Positions 10,003 to 24,196 of a stretch of 64,000 bases of DNA are shown piece by piece. The stretch covers positions 682,001 through 746,000 of the forward strand of contig JAQJVL010000057.1 in the NCBI GenBank assembly GCA_035578905.1. The letters are read 5' to 3'. Every line of letters starts with the position of its first letter. Positions within the stretch are counted from its first letter, which is position 1. Below the pieces are notes generated by a model. It searched no databases. It worked only from the letters and a program-made list of their open reading frames with translations, and had not been told where the DNA came from. The stretch comes from Stictocephala bisonia (lineage: Eukaryota; Arthropoda; Insecta; Hemiptera; Membracidae). The position numbers and the translations under genes were made by a program.

Positions 10003-13000
10003 CCACCATGACAGATAGTTGTACTTTCGTATGTTACAAATAAGTAATACTGTACCCTCCCCGTATTTGACTACGAGTATTTGAGTTTTAAGAACTTAGT
10101 TTTGTTTAAGCTTTCATGTAAATGCGTAGTTGAATAATTGAGGCAATGTTTACTCTAATCGAACACTGTGCTACTTAAAGTACTACAGAGATATCTATAA
10201 CACTTAAATATAATTAACATTGGTGAATCATCACACATTTAATTTGTGTACTTCCAATATTTAGCCAAACTTTGAAAGTAAATTTATAATGACAGAGTTG
10301 AACTTTAATATTCCACTAAATGTATTGCAGAACCAATTTAAATGTAATTATAAATATAACTCCTTCTGATTTGGAAGGAGAGTTTAAACCTGTACTAATT
10401 AATATTTTCTGTATTAATGCAGTTTTTAATTTATTTAAAGAACCATGAACTTGTATTATTAAAATATTTTCATTTTTTCTTTGCTACTAACAAGTTAAAG
10501 CATTCCTCAAATTTTGCGAAACAACGAAAATCAGCTGTTCTTGAAAAAGATCATAACTAACCTCTGTTGGGACTGAGATTGCAAGGGAGCTGGTGGCTGT
10601 AAAACGACATCGTACGGGTCTAGTAGCTGACGAGTGACGGTGATTCTCGAGAACAGAACTCCTAACTTGATAAGTGAACAGAGAACCAATCACGGTTAGA
10701 GTTTTTGGGAATGCTTTGCTATATTTTATTATCGAAGTGTATAATTTACACAAACAAAATTAAAGTTTCCAGAACATTGCGTAGAAAAACATATCTTCTG
10801 CGTATTTTAAAGTTCTTGCAGCAGATAATTTGAGCTTTATTTAAATAAATTTCTGTTTGTCTATTGCTAACACTTCGTAACATAGAAAAAGATGTAAATA
10901 TATTTAATGAAATTGTTTATATAATTATTTAGAGGCGAGAGAAGGGTTAAGTCTCTTTGGGATTCCCCCAAGAGCTACGCCCCTACGGCCTACGGGTACA
11001 GATGGTTGGCTCTAACGTAAATTTTATTGTGTTTTGACGCTTAATATAAGATTGACGGAAATATTAATATTTTCTAGCCTTGAATTTGTTTTGGTATATT
11101 TATTGTGTTATGACAAGTATTACTAATTGTAAAGTAATATTCTTCAAATAAAAGTGTTCCTTTTTTTTACGTGAACACTTTTAACGGTTCGTGTGTTTTA
11201 TCGAGCATACTGAAATCTCCTTGTCTTAAGTTTATATTTTTATCCCGTATTGTAGCACGTATATTCAGACAGTTTAATAGAAATCCTACATGCATAATTA
11301 TTTAGATCCATAACCATTAATGTGCATAAGTATTCTATGGCTTTCGTGGTCCAACTGATTTTTTCTGTAGATAACCTTCGTCTATTTAAAGTTGATGTAA
11401 ACTAGATATTTTCTTTATTTAATTTTTTGTTCGTTTCCATGTTAATTATTTATTTATTTTCATTTGAAGTACTTTTCACGTGCATGTAAATGAATCTATA
11501 ATGATAAAGTTGAATTTTGTATTATAATAAATGTTTTGGTGCTTTATATTCGTTATTGTTTAGTGATCTTCGCCAAAGTAGTTTGTATTTCGTAATTAAG
11601 TGACCATGTGGGGTCGTAACTTACGAAACAATATTCAATCTTGGAACAATGACAGTTAAATGGGACGTGGTCGGACCGTTTATGGCTCGGACATATGGTC
11701 GTGTCCTCCCTTCCCCTCTACTAACTCCCTTTTAGTAGTACAGTCATTGAGGGCTTGCTGTAAGTGTTATGAGGGGTTTTACACGTACACCAGGGTTATT
11801 AGATGTTATTAATTATATTTATGATAAAGAAAATAAATGTTTACCTAAAAAAAGGATAGAGGGAAGTGATAATTTTTAAGGCACACTTATTTGAGAACAG
11901 TTAAATGGGACGTGTCAATGGGAAGAGTTAAATGGGAAGAGAAGTTTGGCAATTTCATTCTTGGTAAAAATGACAAATGAATCCTACTTAACATTCCTAA
12001 GTTGTAAGTGTAAAAGCTTTCAAATAATATAATTAATTCCTGATCCGTATTTAATCAATCTATAGAAAGTCCATGATTAAATTTTTTGAGCATAACGTAA
12101 TGAAAATCAACATTAATATACGTAAGTAAAAAGATGAAAAACCCCACATTGAAGTATTAAATGTATGCGAACATTAACAATGAGTTATTGATCCCTTCTT
12201 TATAAACCTCAAGAAAAAAAACTTAATTGTTTATCTAGTCTATTGTTTATCTATCATTAAAATCTGCATAAAGTTCAACTTTAAGGACGCCTAAAACAAT
12301 CGCGGTACTCAATTAACCTAGATTAACAGTTTATAGGCACCCCCTACTTCATCATAAATGATGATAGGAGAATCCCCTTTATCAGCATGTCAGATAACAT
12401 CTGGATCCTATAGAAGAATCTATGACACAATGTGAAAGTGGTTTTGGCATTACAATCTTGCCAAAGATCCTAGATACAAAAATTGCTTCCTTTTCACAAG
12501 GTTCTTTGTATGGGATGAAAAATACGCTTTAAACATTTTTCACGAAGAGTGAGGTCTATCTTATCAGGTCTGTAAAGTCTGGTATGTTATCATTGTTGAC
12601 GGATCATTTTTTGTCCTGCATCCAATCTGAAACACTCTTAATTTTAAATGATTGTTGTGTCATATTAATACGTTAAAAGGCCATTTAATTAATATTGTTG
12701 TTGTTACAGAAAAAAATATATTCGTTTTAAAGTTTCCATGTCTACAGTCTACATTGAAATAATTTTGAGTAATTGTCGTAAAATTCATACATGCACAAAC
12801 CAATAATTTGTCTGATCTGTCAAGCTGAAAATCAGACCAACACTTACGTGGTTCGGATTCCACGTAAAGCTTTAGGTCCCTTAGGTGCACTGACTATTGG
12901 GATATTAATAACTAGCCCTTTCTGAGGAACAGTTGAACTCAATTAGTAACCAAACAGAATAGGTCATCTACACTCAAGTAATCGTTCATATTCACTTTAA

Positions 13001-13229
13001 AATACGCTCAAAGTTATGTTGGCGTCTCATATCTAAGAATCGTAGAATCTTCAATTTAGAAAAGTAATTAACTTGTTTGAAATTGCTCTTAAGGTTTCAA
13101 ATGTCAATTTAAATGAAACAAATATACATTTTAGTTCATAACAAATCATATAAAACTTAACAATTAATTGTTTTCAGTCCCGTTTTTTTTTTTTTTTTTT
13201 TTTGAAATACTTTGTTGGTTATATGTCAT
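10003..13229. other. Long AT-rich stretch without a recognisable gene
   Basis: The longest frames are 88 codons (10487-10753, reverse) and 76 codons (12660-12890, reverse). Neither shows a domain, and both have the composition of random AT-rich DNA. A phrase ACAGTTAAATGGGACGTG occurs twice (near 11651 and 11896), with a shorter echo at about 11926. A run of more than 20 T ends near 13203, just before dispersed repeat B. I see no exon with both convincing splice sites and coding bias. Confidence 0.5.
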
Positions 13230-13333
13230 CGTGATTTATTGGACCATAAAAATCCATAACACTCCTTTTTCGTGATTTACCTCACTCGCCATGATTTATC
13301 CCGACAGTCTGTTATCAGAGTGATTTGTGGCCA
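13230..13333. repeat. Dispersed repeat B, copy 2
   Basis: This copy begins CGTGATTTATTGGACC after the T-run, and includes AATCCATAACACTCC and CGACAGTCTGTTATCAGAGT. It has an extra echo of its own start (CGTGATTTACC at 13271). It aligns with 9911-10002. The T-run in front may be the tail of the element if it is a reverse-oriented retroelement. Confidence 0.6.
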
Positions 13334-13547
13334 GATGAAGCCTGCTGATAAGACCGCAGTCAACAGATTCCATTACAGCTGTTGCTGCATATGCTTGTTT
13401 AAAATTTAGGTTTTAGTCTGTTTTTTTCTTATCATTTATATCCTTGATGTTAGATGCATTATGTTATATTAATTCAAATAAAAATACACTTGGATGTTAT
13501 TCGTTAATTATCTCACTTAGATCTATATTTTTTTACTTTGGTATTAT
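13334..13547. other. AT-rich flank of the satellite
   Basis: No gene or repeat is seen until the satellite edge near 13548. Confidence 0.5.
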
Positions 13548-15835
13548 AATATATATTGTGTTAAGTTACCTGATGGTGGAGTCAGATTGATGATCATTAA
13601 ACTTCATACATGCGTATTTTATAAATATACAACCATTGTGTTAAGTTACCTGATGATGGAGTCAGATTGATGATCATTAAACTTCATACATGCGTATTTT
13701 ATAAATATACAACCATTGTGTTAAGTTACCTGATGATGGAGTCAGATTGATGATCATTAAACTTCATACATGCGTATTTTATAAATATACAACGATTGTG
13801 TTAAGTTACCTGATGTTGGAGTCAGATTGATGATCATTAAACTTCATACATGCGTATTTTATAAATATACAACGATTGTGTTAAGTTACCTGATGGTGGA
13901 GTCAGATTAATGATCATTAAACTTCATACATGCGTATTTTATAAATATACAACGATTGTGTTAAGTTACCTGATGATGGAGTCAGATTGATGATCATTAA
14001 ACTTCATACATGCGTATTTTATAAATATACAACCATTGTGTTAAGTTACCTGATGGTGGAGCCTGATTTATGATCATTAAACTTCATACATGCGTATTTT
14101 ATAAATATACAACGATTGTGTTAAGTTACCTGATGGTGGAGTCAGATTGATGATCATTAAACTTCATACATGCGTATTTTATAAATATACAACGATTGTG
14201 TTAAGTTACCTGATGGTGGAGTCAGATTGATGATCATTAAACTTCATACATGCGTATTTTATAAATATACAACGATTGTGTTAAGTTACCTGATGTTGGA
14301 GTCAGATTGATGATCATTAAACTTCATACATGCGTATTTTATAAATATACAACGATTGTGTTAAGTTACCTGATGGTGGAGTCAGATTAATGATCATTAA
14401 ACTTCATACATGCGTATTTTATAAATATACAGCGATTGTGTTAAGTTACCTGATGATGGAGTCAGATTGATGATCATTAAACTTCATACATGCGTATTTT
14501 ATAAATATACAACCATTGTGTTAAGTTACCTGATGGTGGAGCCTGATTTATGATCATTAAACTTCATACATGCGTATTTTATAAATATACAACGATTGTG
14601 TTAAGTTACCTGATGGTGGAGTCAGATTGATGATCATTAAACTTCATACATGCGTATTTTATAAATATACAACGATTGTGTTAAGTTACCTGATGGTGGA
14701 GTCAGATTGATGATCATTAAACTTCATACATGCGTATTTTATAAATATACAAAGATTGTGTTAAGTTACCTGATGGTGGAGTCAGATTGATGATCATTAA
14801 ACTTCATACATGCGTATTTTATAAATATACAACGATTGTGTTAAGTTACCTGATGATGGAGTCAGATTGATGATCATTTAACTTCATACATGCTTATATT
14901 ATAAATATACAACGATTGTGTTAAGTTACCTGATGATGGAGTCAGATTGATGATCATTTAACTTCATATATGCTTATATTATAAATATACAACGATTGTC
15001 TTAAGTTACCTGATGGTGGAGTCAGATTGATGATCATTAAACTTCATACATGCGTATTTTATAAATATACAACGATTGTGTTAAGTTACCTGATGGTGGA
15101 GTCAGATTAATGATCATTAAACTTCATACATGCGTATTTTATAAATATACAACGATTGTGTTAAGTTACCTGATGGTGGAGTCAGATTGATGATCATTAA
15201 ACTTCATACATGCGTATTTTATAAATATACAACGATTGTCTTAAGTTACCTGATGGTGGAGTCAGATTGATGATCATTAAACTTCATACATGCGTATTTT
15301 ATAAATATACAACGATTGTGTTAAGTTACCTGATGATGGAGTCAGATTGATGATCATTTAACCTCATACATGCTTATATTATAAATATACAACGATTGTG
15401 TTAAGTTACCTGATGGTGGAGTCAGATTGATGATCATTAAACTTCATACATGCGTATTTTATAAATATACAGCGATTGTGTTAAGTTACCTGATGATGGA
15501 GTCAGATTGATGATCATTTAACTTCATACATGCTTATATTATAAATATACAACGATTGTGTTAAGTTACCTGATGGTGGAGTCAGATTGATGATCATTAA
15601 ACTTCATACATGCGTATTTTATAAATATACAACGATTGTGTTAAGTTACCTGATGGTGGAGTCAGATTGATGATCAATAAACTTTATACCTGCGTATTTT
15701 ATAAATATACAACGATTGTGTTAAGTTACCTGATGGTGGAGTCAGATTGATGTCATACATGCCTATTTTATAAATATACAACGATTGTGTTAAGTTACCT
15801 GATGGTGGAGTCAGATTGATGATCATATTATAATA
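13548..15835 (+). repeat. 80-bp satellite, left array (about 28 units)
   Basis: The unit is exactly 80 bp over most of the array, so every fourth text line repeats. Landmarks are GTGTTAAGTTACCTGATGGT, GGAGTCAGATTGATGATCAT and TTTTATAAATATACAACGAT. Most units differ by only one to three bases. Variants recur 480 bp apart (GATGTTGGAG at 13814 and 14294; GAGCCTGATTTA at 14059 and 14539), so a six-unit higher-order repeat is present. Edge units are decayed, and the last ends in GATCATATTATAATATATC. No frame longer than 60 codons exists. Confidence 0.98.
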
Positions 15836-16345
15836 TATCTGCTTCCTTGCACATAAATGTTAAATTGTTTATATGCATTGTTATTAAACAGTAAAATTAT
15901 TGTTATTATGAAGTATTACCGAGATGAATTATGTTGTGTATATAAGCGTGTTTATATTTACACATATACATGTTTACAATTGAATTGTTATCTAAGACAG
16001 TCTTTCGACACAAAGCTGTTGATCTCGATGGTTTTCCTCTCTGTTCCAGTGAGTAAATTTCGACCGACAAGCAAGTCCAATAATGGGTGTTAGTGCTCTT
16101 CACTTCCTCTAGAATGGTTCCTCGAGGACTCTTCTAAGGAAGAACTACAATACAGTTGTAACATTCCTGCTTGGCTACATAATGAGTGAAATTAATTACA
16201 GCAATTCTCTAAGGAGAGGGTAGGACGAACCGTATATGTTTGTGTAGAGAGGCGATGGGGGAGGGGGTGTTGCAAACGCTTAGGAATGTAATTGCAGTAT
16301 GATAGTAAGGACGATTACGAAGGCCGTTTGAAAAGTATCTGAATA
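15836..16345. other. Spacer between the two inverted satellite arrays
   Basis: This 510-bp spacer is unrelated to the satellite. It is more balanced in composition in its right half, with a G-rich run near 16255-16270. Overlapping 78- and 65-codon frames on opposite strands (15857-16103) show no known domain. If the whole 13.5-22.8 kb region is one foldback element, this is its loop. Confidence 0.7.
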
Positions 16346-19300
16346 TGATCATCAATCTGACTCCATCATCAGGTAACTTAACACAATCGTTGTATATTTA
16401 TAAAATACGCAGGTATGAAGTTTAATGATCATCAATCTGACTCCACCATCAGGTAAATTAACACAATTGTTGTATATTTATAAAATACGCAGGTATGCAG
16501 TTTAATGATCATCAATCTCACTCCACAATCAGGTAACTTAACACAATCGTTGTATATTTATAAAATACGCAGGAATGCAGTTTAATGATAATCAATCTGA
16601 CTCCACCATCAGGTAACTTAACACAATCGTTGTATATTTATAAAATACGCAGGTATGCAGTTTAATGATCATCAATCTGACTCCACCATCAGGTAACTTA
16701 ACACAATCGTTGCATATTTATAAAATACGCAGGTATGCAGTTTAATGATCATCAATCTGACTCCACCATCAGGTAACTTCACACAATCGTTGTATATTTA
16801 TAAAATACGCAGGAATGCAGTTTAATGATCATTAATCTGACTCCACCATCAGGTAACTTAACACAATCGTTGCATATTTATAAAATACGCAGGTATGCAG
16901 TTTAATGATCATTAATCTGACTCCACCATCAGGTAACTTAACACAATCGTTGTATATTTATAAAATACGCAGGTATGCAGTTTAATGATAGTCAATCTGA
17001 CTCCACCATCAGGTAAATTAACACAATCGTTGTATATTTATAAAATACGCATGTATGCAGTTTAATGATCATCAATCTGACTCCACCATCAGGTAACTTA
17101 ACACACTCGTTGTATATTTATAAAATACGCATGTATGACATCAATCTGACTCCACCATCAGGTAACTTAACACAATCGTTGTATATTTATACTATAAGCA
17201 TGTATGAAGTCAAATGATCATTAATCTGACTCCACCATCAGGTAACTTAACACACTCGTTGTATATTTATAAAATACGCATGTATGACATCAATCTGACT
17301 CCACCATCAGGTAACTTAACAAAATCGTTGTATATTTATACTATAAGCATGTATGAAGTCAAATGATCATTAATCTGACTCCATCATCAGGTGTAACGTA
17401 ACACACTCGTTGTATATTTATAAAATACGCATGTATGACATTAATCTGACTCCACCATCAGGTAACTTAACACAATCGTTGTATATTTATACTATAAGCA
17501 TGTATGAGGTCAAATGATCATTAATCTGACTCCACCATCAGGTAACTTAACGCAATCGTTGTATATTTATAAAATATGCAGGTATGAAGTTTAATGATCA
17601 TCAATCTGACTCCACCATCAGGTAACTTAACACAATCGTTGTATATTTATAAAATATGCAGGTATGAAGTTTAATGATCATCAATCTGACTCCACCATCA
17701 GGTAACTTAACACAATCGTTGTATATTTATAAAATATGCAGGTATGAAGTTTAATGATCATCAATCTGACTCCACCATCAGGTAATTTAACACAATCGTT
17801 GTATATTTATAAAATATGCAGGTATGAAGTTTAATGATCATCAATCTGACTCCACCATCAGGTAACTTAACACAATCGTTGTATATTTATAAAATATGCA
17901 GGTATGAAGTTTAATGATCATCAATCTGACTCCACCATCAGGTAACTTAACACAATCGTTGTATATTTATAAAATATGCAGGTATGAAGTTTAATGATCA
18001 TCAATCTGACTCCATCATCAGGTAACTTAACTCAATTGTTGTATATTTATAAAATACGCAGGTTTGAAGTTTAATGATCATCAATCTGACTCCATCATCA
18101 GGTAACTTAACACAATTGTTGTATATTTATAAAATACGCAGGTATGAAGTTTAATGATCATCAATCTGACTCCATCATCAGGTAACTTAACACAATTGTT
18201 GTATATTTATAAAATACGCAGGTATGAAGTTTAATGATCATCAATCTGACTCCACCATCAGGTAACTTAACACAATCGTTGTATATTTATAATATACGCA
18301 TGTATGAAGTTTAATGATCATAAATCTGACTCCACCATCAGGTAACTTAACACAATCGTTGTATATTTATAAAATACGCATGTATGAAATTTAATGATCA
18401 TTTAAAAGACTCCACCATCAGGTAACTTAACACAATCGTTGTATATTTATAAAATACGCAGGTATGAAGTTTAATGATCATCAATCTGACTCCATCATCA
18501 GGTAACTTAACACAGTCGTTGTATATTTATAATAACTTAACACAATCGTTGTATATTTATAAAATACGCATGTATGAAGTTTAATGATCATCAATCTGAC
18601 TCCACCATCAGGTAACTTAACACAATCGTTGTATATTTATAAAATACGCAGGTATGAAGTTTAATGATCATCAATCTGACTCCATCATCAGGTAACTTAA
18701 CACAATCGTTGTATATTTATAATAACTTAACACAATCGTTGTATATTTATAAAATACGCATGTATGAAGTTTAATGGTCATCAATCTGACTCCACCATCA
18801 GGTAACTTAACACAATCGTTGTATATTTATAAAATACGCAGGAATGCAGTTTAATGATCATTAATCTGACTCCACCATCAGGTAACTTAACACAATCGTT
18901 GCATATTTATAAAATACACAGATATGCAGTTTAATGATCATTAATATGACTCCACCATCAGGTAACTTAACACAATCGTTGTATATTTATAAAATACACA
19001 GGTATGCAGTTTAATGATAATCAATCTGACTCCACTATTAGGTAACTTAACACAATCGTTGTATATTTATAAAATACGCATGTATGCAGTTTATGATCAT
19101 CAATCTGACTCCACCATCAGGTAACTTAACAAACTCGTTGTATATTTATAAAACGCATGTATGACATCAATCTGACTCCACCATCAGGTAACTTAACACA
19201 ATCGTTGTATATTTATACTATAAGCATGTATGAAGTCAAATGATCATTAATCTGACTCCACCATCAGGTCACTTAACACAATCGTTGTATTTTTTATAAT

Positions 19301-22300
19301 ATACGCATGTATGAAGTTTAATGATCATCAATCTGACTCCACTATCAGGTAACTTAACACAATCGTTGTATATTTATAAAATACGCATGTATGCAGTTTA
19401 ATGATCATTAATCTGACTCCACCATCAGGTAACGTAACACACTCGTTGTATATTTATAAAATACGCATGTATGACATCAATCTGACTCCACCATCAGGTA
19501 ACTTAACACAATCATTGTATATTTATACTATAAGCATGTATGAAGTCAAATGATCATTAATCTGACTCCACCATCAGTTAACTTAACACAATCGTTGTAT
19601 ATTTGTAAAATACGCAGGTATGAAGTTTAATGATCATCAGTCTGACTCCACCATCAGGTAACTTAACACAATCGTTGTATATTTATAATATACGCATGTA
19701 TGAAGTTTAATGATCATGAATCTGACTCCACCATCAGGTAACTTAACACAATCTTTGTATATTTATAATATACGCATGTATGAAGTTTAATGATCATCAA
19801 TCTGACTCCACCATCAGGTAACTTAACACAATCGTTGTATATTTATAATATACGCAGGTATGAAGTTTAATGATCATCAATCTGACTCCATCATCAGGTA
19901 ACTTAACACAATCGTTGTATATTTATAATATACGCAGGTATGAAGTTTAATGATCATCAATCTGACTCCACCATCAGGTAACTTAACACAATCGTTGTAT
20001 ATTTATACTATAAGCATGTATGAAGTCAAATGATCATTAATCTGACTCCACCATCAGGTAACTTAACACAATCGTTGTATGTTTATACTATAAGCATGTA
20101 TGAAGTCAAATGTTCATTAATCTGACTCCACCATTAGGTAACTTAACACAATCGTTGTATATTTATAAAATATGCAGGTATGAAGTTTAATGATCATCAA
20201 TCTGACTCCATCATCAGGTAACTTAACACAATCGTTGTATATTTATAAAATACGCATGTATGAAGTTTAATGATCATCAATCTGACTCCATCATCAGGTA
20301 ACTTAACACAGTCGTTGTATATTTATAATAACTTAACACAATCGTTGTATATTTATAAAATACGCAGGTATGAAGTTTAATGATCATCAATCTGACTCCA
20401 TCATCAGGTAACTTAACACAATCGTTGTATATTTATAAAATACGCAGGTATGAAGTTTAATGATCATCAATCTGACTCCATCATCAGGTAACTTAACACA
20501 ATCTTTGTATATTTATAATATACGCATGTATGAAGTTTAATGATCATCAATCTGACTCCACCATCAGGTAACTTAACACAATCGTTGTATATTTATAATA
20601 TACGCAGGTATGAAGTTTAATGATCATCAATCTGACTCCACCATCAGGTAACTTAACACAATCGTTGTATATTTATACTATAAGCATGTATGAAGTCAAA
20701 TGATCATTAATCTGACTCCACCATCAGGTAACTTAACACAATCGTTGTATATTTATAAAATACGCATGTATGAAGTTTAATGATCATCAATCTGACTCCA
20801 TCATCAGGTAACTTAACACAATCGTTGTATATTTATAAAATACGCATGTATTAAGTTTAATGATCATCAATCTGACTCCATCATCAGGTAACTTAACACA
20901 ATCGTTGTATATTTATAAAATACGCATGTATGAAGTTTAATGATCATCAATCTGACTCCATCATCAGGTAACTTAACACAATCGTTGTATATTTATAAAA
21001 TACGCAGGTATGAAGTTTAATGATCATCAATCTGACTCCATCATCAGGTAACTTAACACAATCGTTGTATATTTATAAAATACGCAGGTATGAAGTTTAA
21101 TGATCATCAATCTGACTCCACCATCAGGTAACTTAACACAATCGTTGTATATTTATACAATAAGCATGTATGAAGTCAAATGATCATTAATCTGACTCCA
21201 CCATCAGGTAACTTAACACAATCGTTGTATATTTATACTATAAGCATGTATGAAGTCAAATGATCATTAATCTGACTCCACCATCAGGTAACTTAACACA
21301 ATCGTTGTATATTTATAAAATACGGATGTATGAAGTTTAATGATCATCAATCTGACTCCACCATCAGGTAACTTAACACAATCGTTGTATATTTATAAAA
21401 TACGCAGGTATGAAGTTTAATGATCATCAATCTGACTCCATCATCAGGTAACTTAACACAATCGTTGTATATTTATAATAACTTAACACAATCGTTGTAT
21501 ATTTATAAAATACGCATGTATGAAGTTTAATGATCATCAATCTGACTCCACCATCAGGTAACTTAACACAATCGTTGTATATTTATAAAATACGCAGGAA
21601 TGCAGTTTAATGATCATTAATCTGACTCCACCATCAGGTAACTTAACACAATCGTTGCATATTTATAAAATACACAGATATGCAGTTTAATGATCATTAA
21701 TATGACTCCACCATCAGGTAACTTAACACAATCGTTGTATATTTATAAAATACACAGGTATGCAGTTTAATGATAATCAATCTGACTTCACTATCAGGTA
21801 ACTTAACACAATCGTTGTATATTTATAAAATACGCATGTATGCAGTTTAATGATCATCAATCTGACTCCACCATCAGGTAACTTAACACAATCGTTGTAT
21901 ATTTATAATATACGCATGTATGAAGTCAAATGATCATTAATCTGACTCCACCATCAGGTAACTTAACACAACTCGTTGTATGTTTATACTATAAGCATGT
22001 ATGAAGTCAAATGATCATTAATCTGACTCCACCATCAGGTAACTTAACACAATCGTTGTATATTTATACTATACGCAGGTATGAAGTCTAATGATCATTA
22101 ATCTGACTCCAACATCAGGTAACTTAACACAATCGTTGTATATTTATAAAATACGCAGGTATGAAGTTTAATGATCATCAATCTGACTCCATCATCAGGT
22201 AACTTAACACAATCGTTGTATATTTATAAAATACGCTGGTATGAAGTTTAATGATCATCAATCTGACTCCATCATCAGGTAACTTAACACAATCGTTGTA

Positions 22301-22766
22301 TATTTATAAAATACGCAGGTATGAAGTTTAATGATCATCAATCTGACTCAATCATCAGGTAACTTAACACAATCGTTGTATATTTATAAAATACGCAGGT
22401 ATGAAGTTTAATGATCATCAATCTGACTCCATCATCAGGTAACTTAACACAATCGTTGTATATTTATAAAATACGCAGGTATGAAGTTTAATGATCATCA
22501 ATCTGACTCCATCATCAGGTAACTTAACACAATCGTTGTATATTTATAAAATACGCATGTATGAAATTTAATGATCATTTAAAAGACTCCACCATCAGGT
22601 AACTTAACACAATCGTTGTATATTAATAAAATACGCATGTATGAAGTGTAATGATCATCAATGTGATTCCACCATCAGGTAACTTAACACAATCGTTGTA
22701 TATTTATAAAATACGCATGTATGAAGTTTAATTATGATCAATCCGACTCCACTATCAGGTAACTTG
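16346..22766 (-). repeat. 80-bp satellite, right array in inverted orientation (about 81 units)
   Basis: The same unit as at 13548-15835 appears as its reverse complement (ATCATCAATCTGACTCCACC, ATCAGGTAACTTAACACAAT, CGTTGTATATTTATAAAATA). It is more varied than the left array. Units shortened by about 12 bp (ATGACATCAATCTGAC) occur near 17135, 17286, 17436, 19160 and 19470. Units with a roughly 31-bp internal duplication (TTATAATAACTTAACACA) occur near 18528, 18718, 20327 and 21476. The array ends near 22766 with CAGGTAACTT before unique sequence. Confidence 0.98.
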
Positions 22767-23871
22767 GATGCAATTATTTCCTGGTATTTTGGCTATGCTA
22801 TGAATTCAGTTTAAATTGAAATTCACATAGGCTATTTAAGCCATCTTGAGGTTTTATATTTATAGCATGATCGATTCAACAAGTTCGATACTTTCTCACG
22901 TTCTCATTTGATGCATTTTAAACTTTAAAACCAATGAGTGGTGCACTTTTCAATGACGTATTTGTATTGGTTTTGTCCTCCGCGTCGTCTGTGTTGCTTT
23001 AGCAGCGCGGGAAATGAAAACGCGTTGGGAAGGGGATATGAATCCATCAAGTTTGGTCGGCGCTCATTGAGCTATAGGAATGAACAGTCCATACATCTTT
23101 GTTAATTAAATGACATTCGTTCCTGGTTTAAATTTAAACCGTTGCTTATTTTCAGTATGTAGGAGTGTTGCTAATTATAGTTGATATTTCGCTTTGTAGC
23201 TCTGATTAGGTTATGTTGTTTGGTATAAGTCACAAAATTGTTAAATTTTTATCTTACTAACTAAATATTTTGTAAATTTTTAATAATGAAAGTTCTATTC
23301 TTGTAAACTGAAACAACTTTTAGGTTACGAGATTGTTTGCTTTGAATACTTGATAATTTTTACATATTAAGATTATTTTATAAAATCAATTCCGTTGAAT
23401 AGCATCAATTGTTACAGATAAAGATAGACAATTCATTGTTACTTAATTATGAAATATGTTATATGTTCAAGATATATCGTAATATTTGAACATAAAACTA
23501 ATATGAACTGTTTGATACTTCAACAGGAGACAGTTTTATTACAAATGTGCTTAAATGTAATTAACTACTTGGTAATAGGGATGAAATTCATAAACCTGGT
23601 CTGTTAGTAGTTGGTATTATTGTTAAGTCCAAGTTTATATTAGTTCGTAAACAGTTTTGCTAGTCGTTAAGTACAATTACCACACTACCAATTCATCAAG
23701 GTTAAACACTCAGAAGTATGTATTTTATTTAACTAAACAGTATTGCTATTGAAATATGCTTTTTCAATATGTTTTAATGAAAGAATTAAATTAATTGTCA
23801 ACCATTCTGCCATAGCAATTATGTTCTACATGTGTGTTTTTAAAGTAGGTAAAAATACTAATTTAATTTTG
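22767..23871. other. Unique DNA without a recognisable gene
   Basis: Most is AT-rich. Bases 22930-23060 are less so, with CCAATGAG, GCGCGGG and GACGT motifs that could belong to a promoter or a transposon end. No frame of 60 codons or more follows, so I make no promoter call. Confidence 0.4.
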
Positions 23872-24196
23872 AGATTTTTTCCGTTAATACACTACCACTA
23901 CTTTTTTTGTTTCCTTTGAACCTTTCACTAACATTTGATAAATATTCTATTGCTCTGAAAGCTGTTCTCCAATCATTTTTTTACGTCCACTGTGGTATTC
24001 CTTATCCACTAGGAATCCGATATCTCTGGCCTTATCTTATCGCTTTCCAAGAACTTACACGCGGACAGGGAATTCAACAGTAAGTCAATTATTGGATTTA
24101 CCAGTTTGTGATCAACTTTAGTAACCACCTAAATTAGCCTAACCTAACCATAATTGCCATAAAAAAGTAGTGGTAGTGAATTAACGGAAAAGGTCC
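23872..24196. mobile_element. 325-bp MITE, family M copy 1
   Basis: The inverted ends AGATTTTTTCCGTTA (left) and GGACCTTTTCCGTTA (right, reverse complement) are followed on both sides by a nearly perfect continuation through CACTACCACTACTTTTTT. Flanking octamers TAATTTTG and GAATTTTT agree at six of eight positions, a decayed 8-bp target duplication. The inside carries CCTAACCTAACCATAATTGCC, a phrase also present in copy 2 at 29629-30001. No coding frame. An 8-bp duplication suggests an hAT-type helper, but this is inference. Confidence 0.8.
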
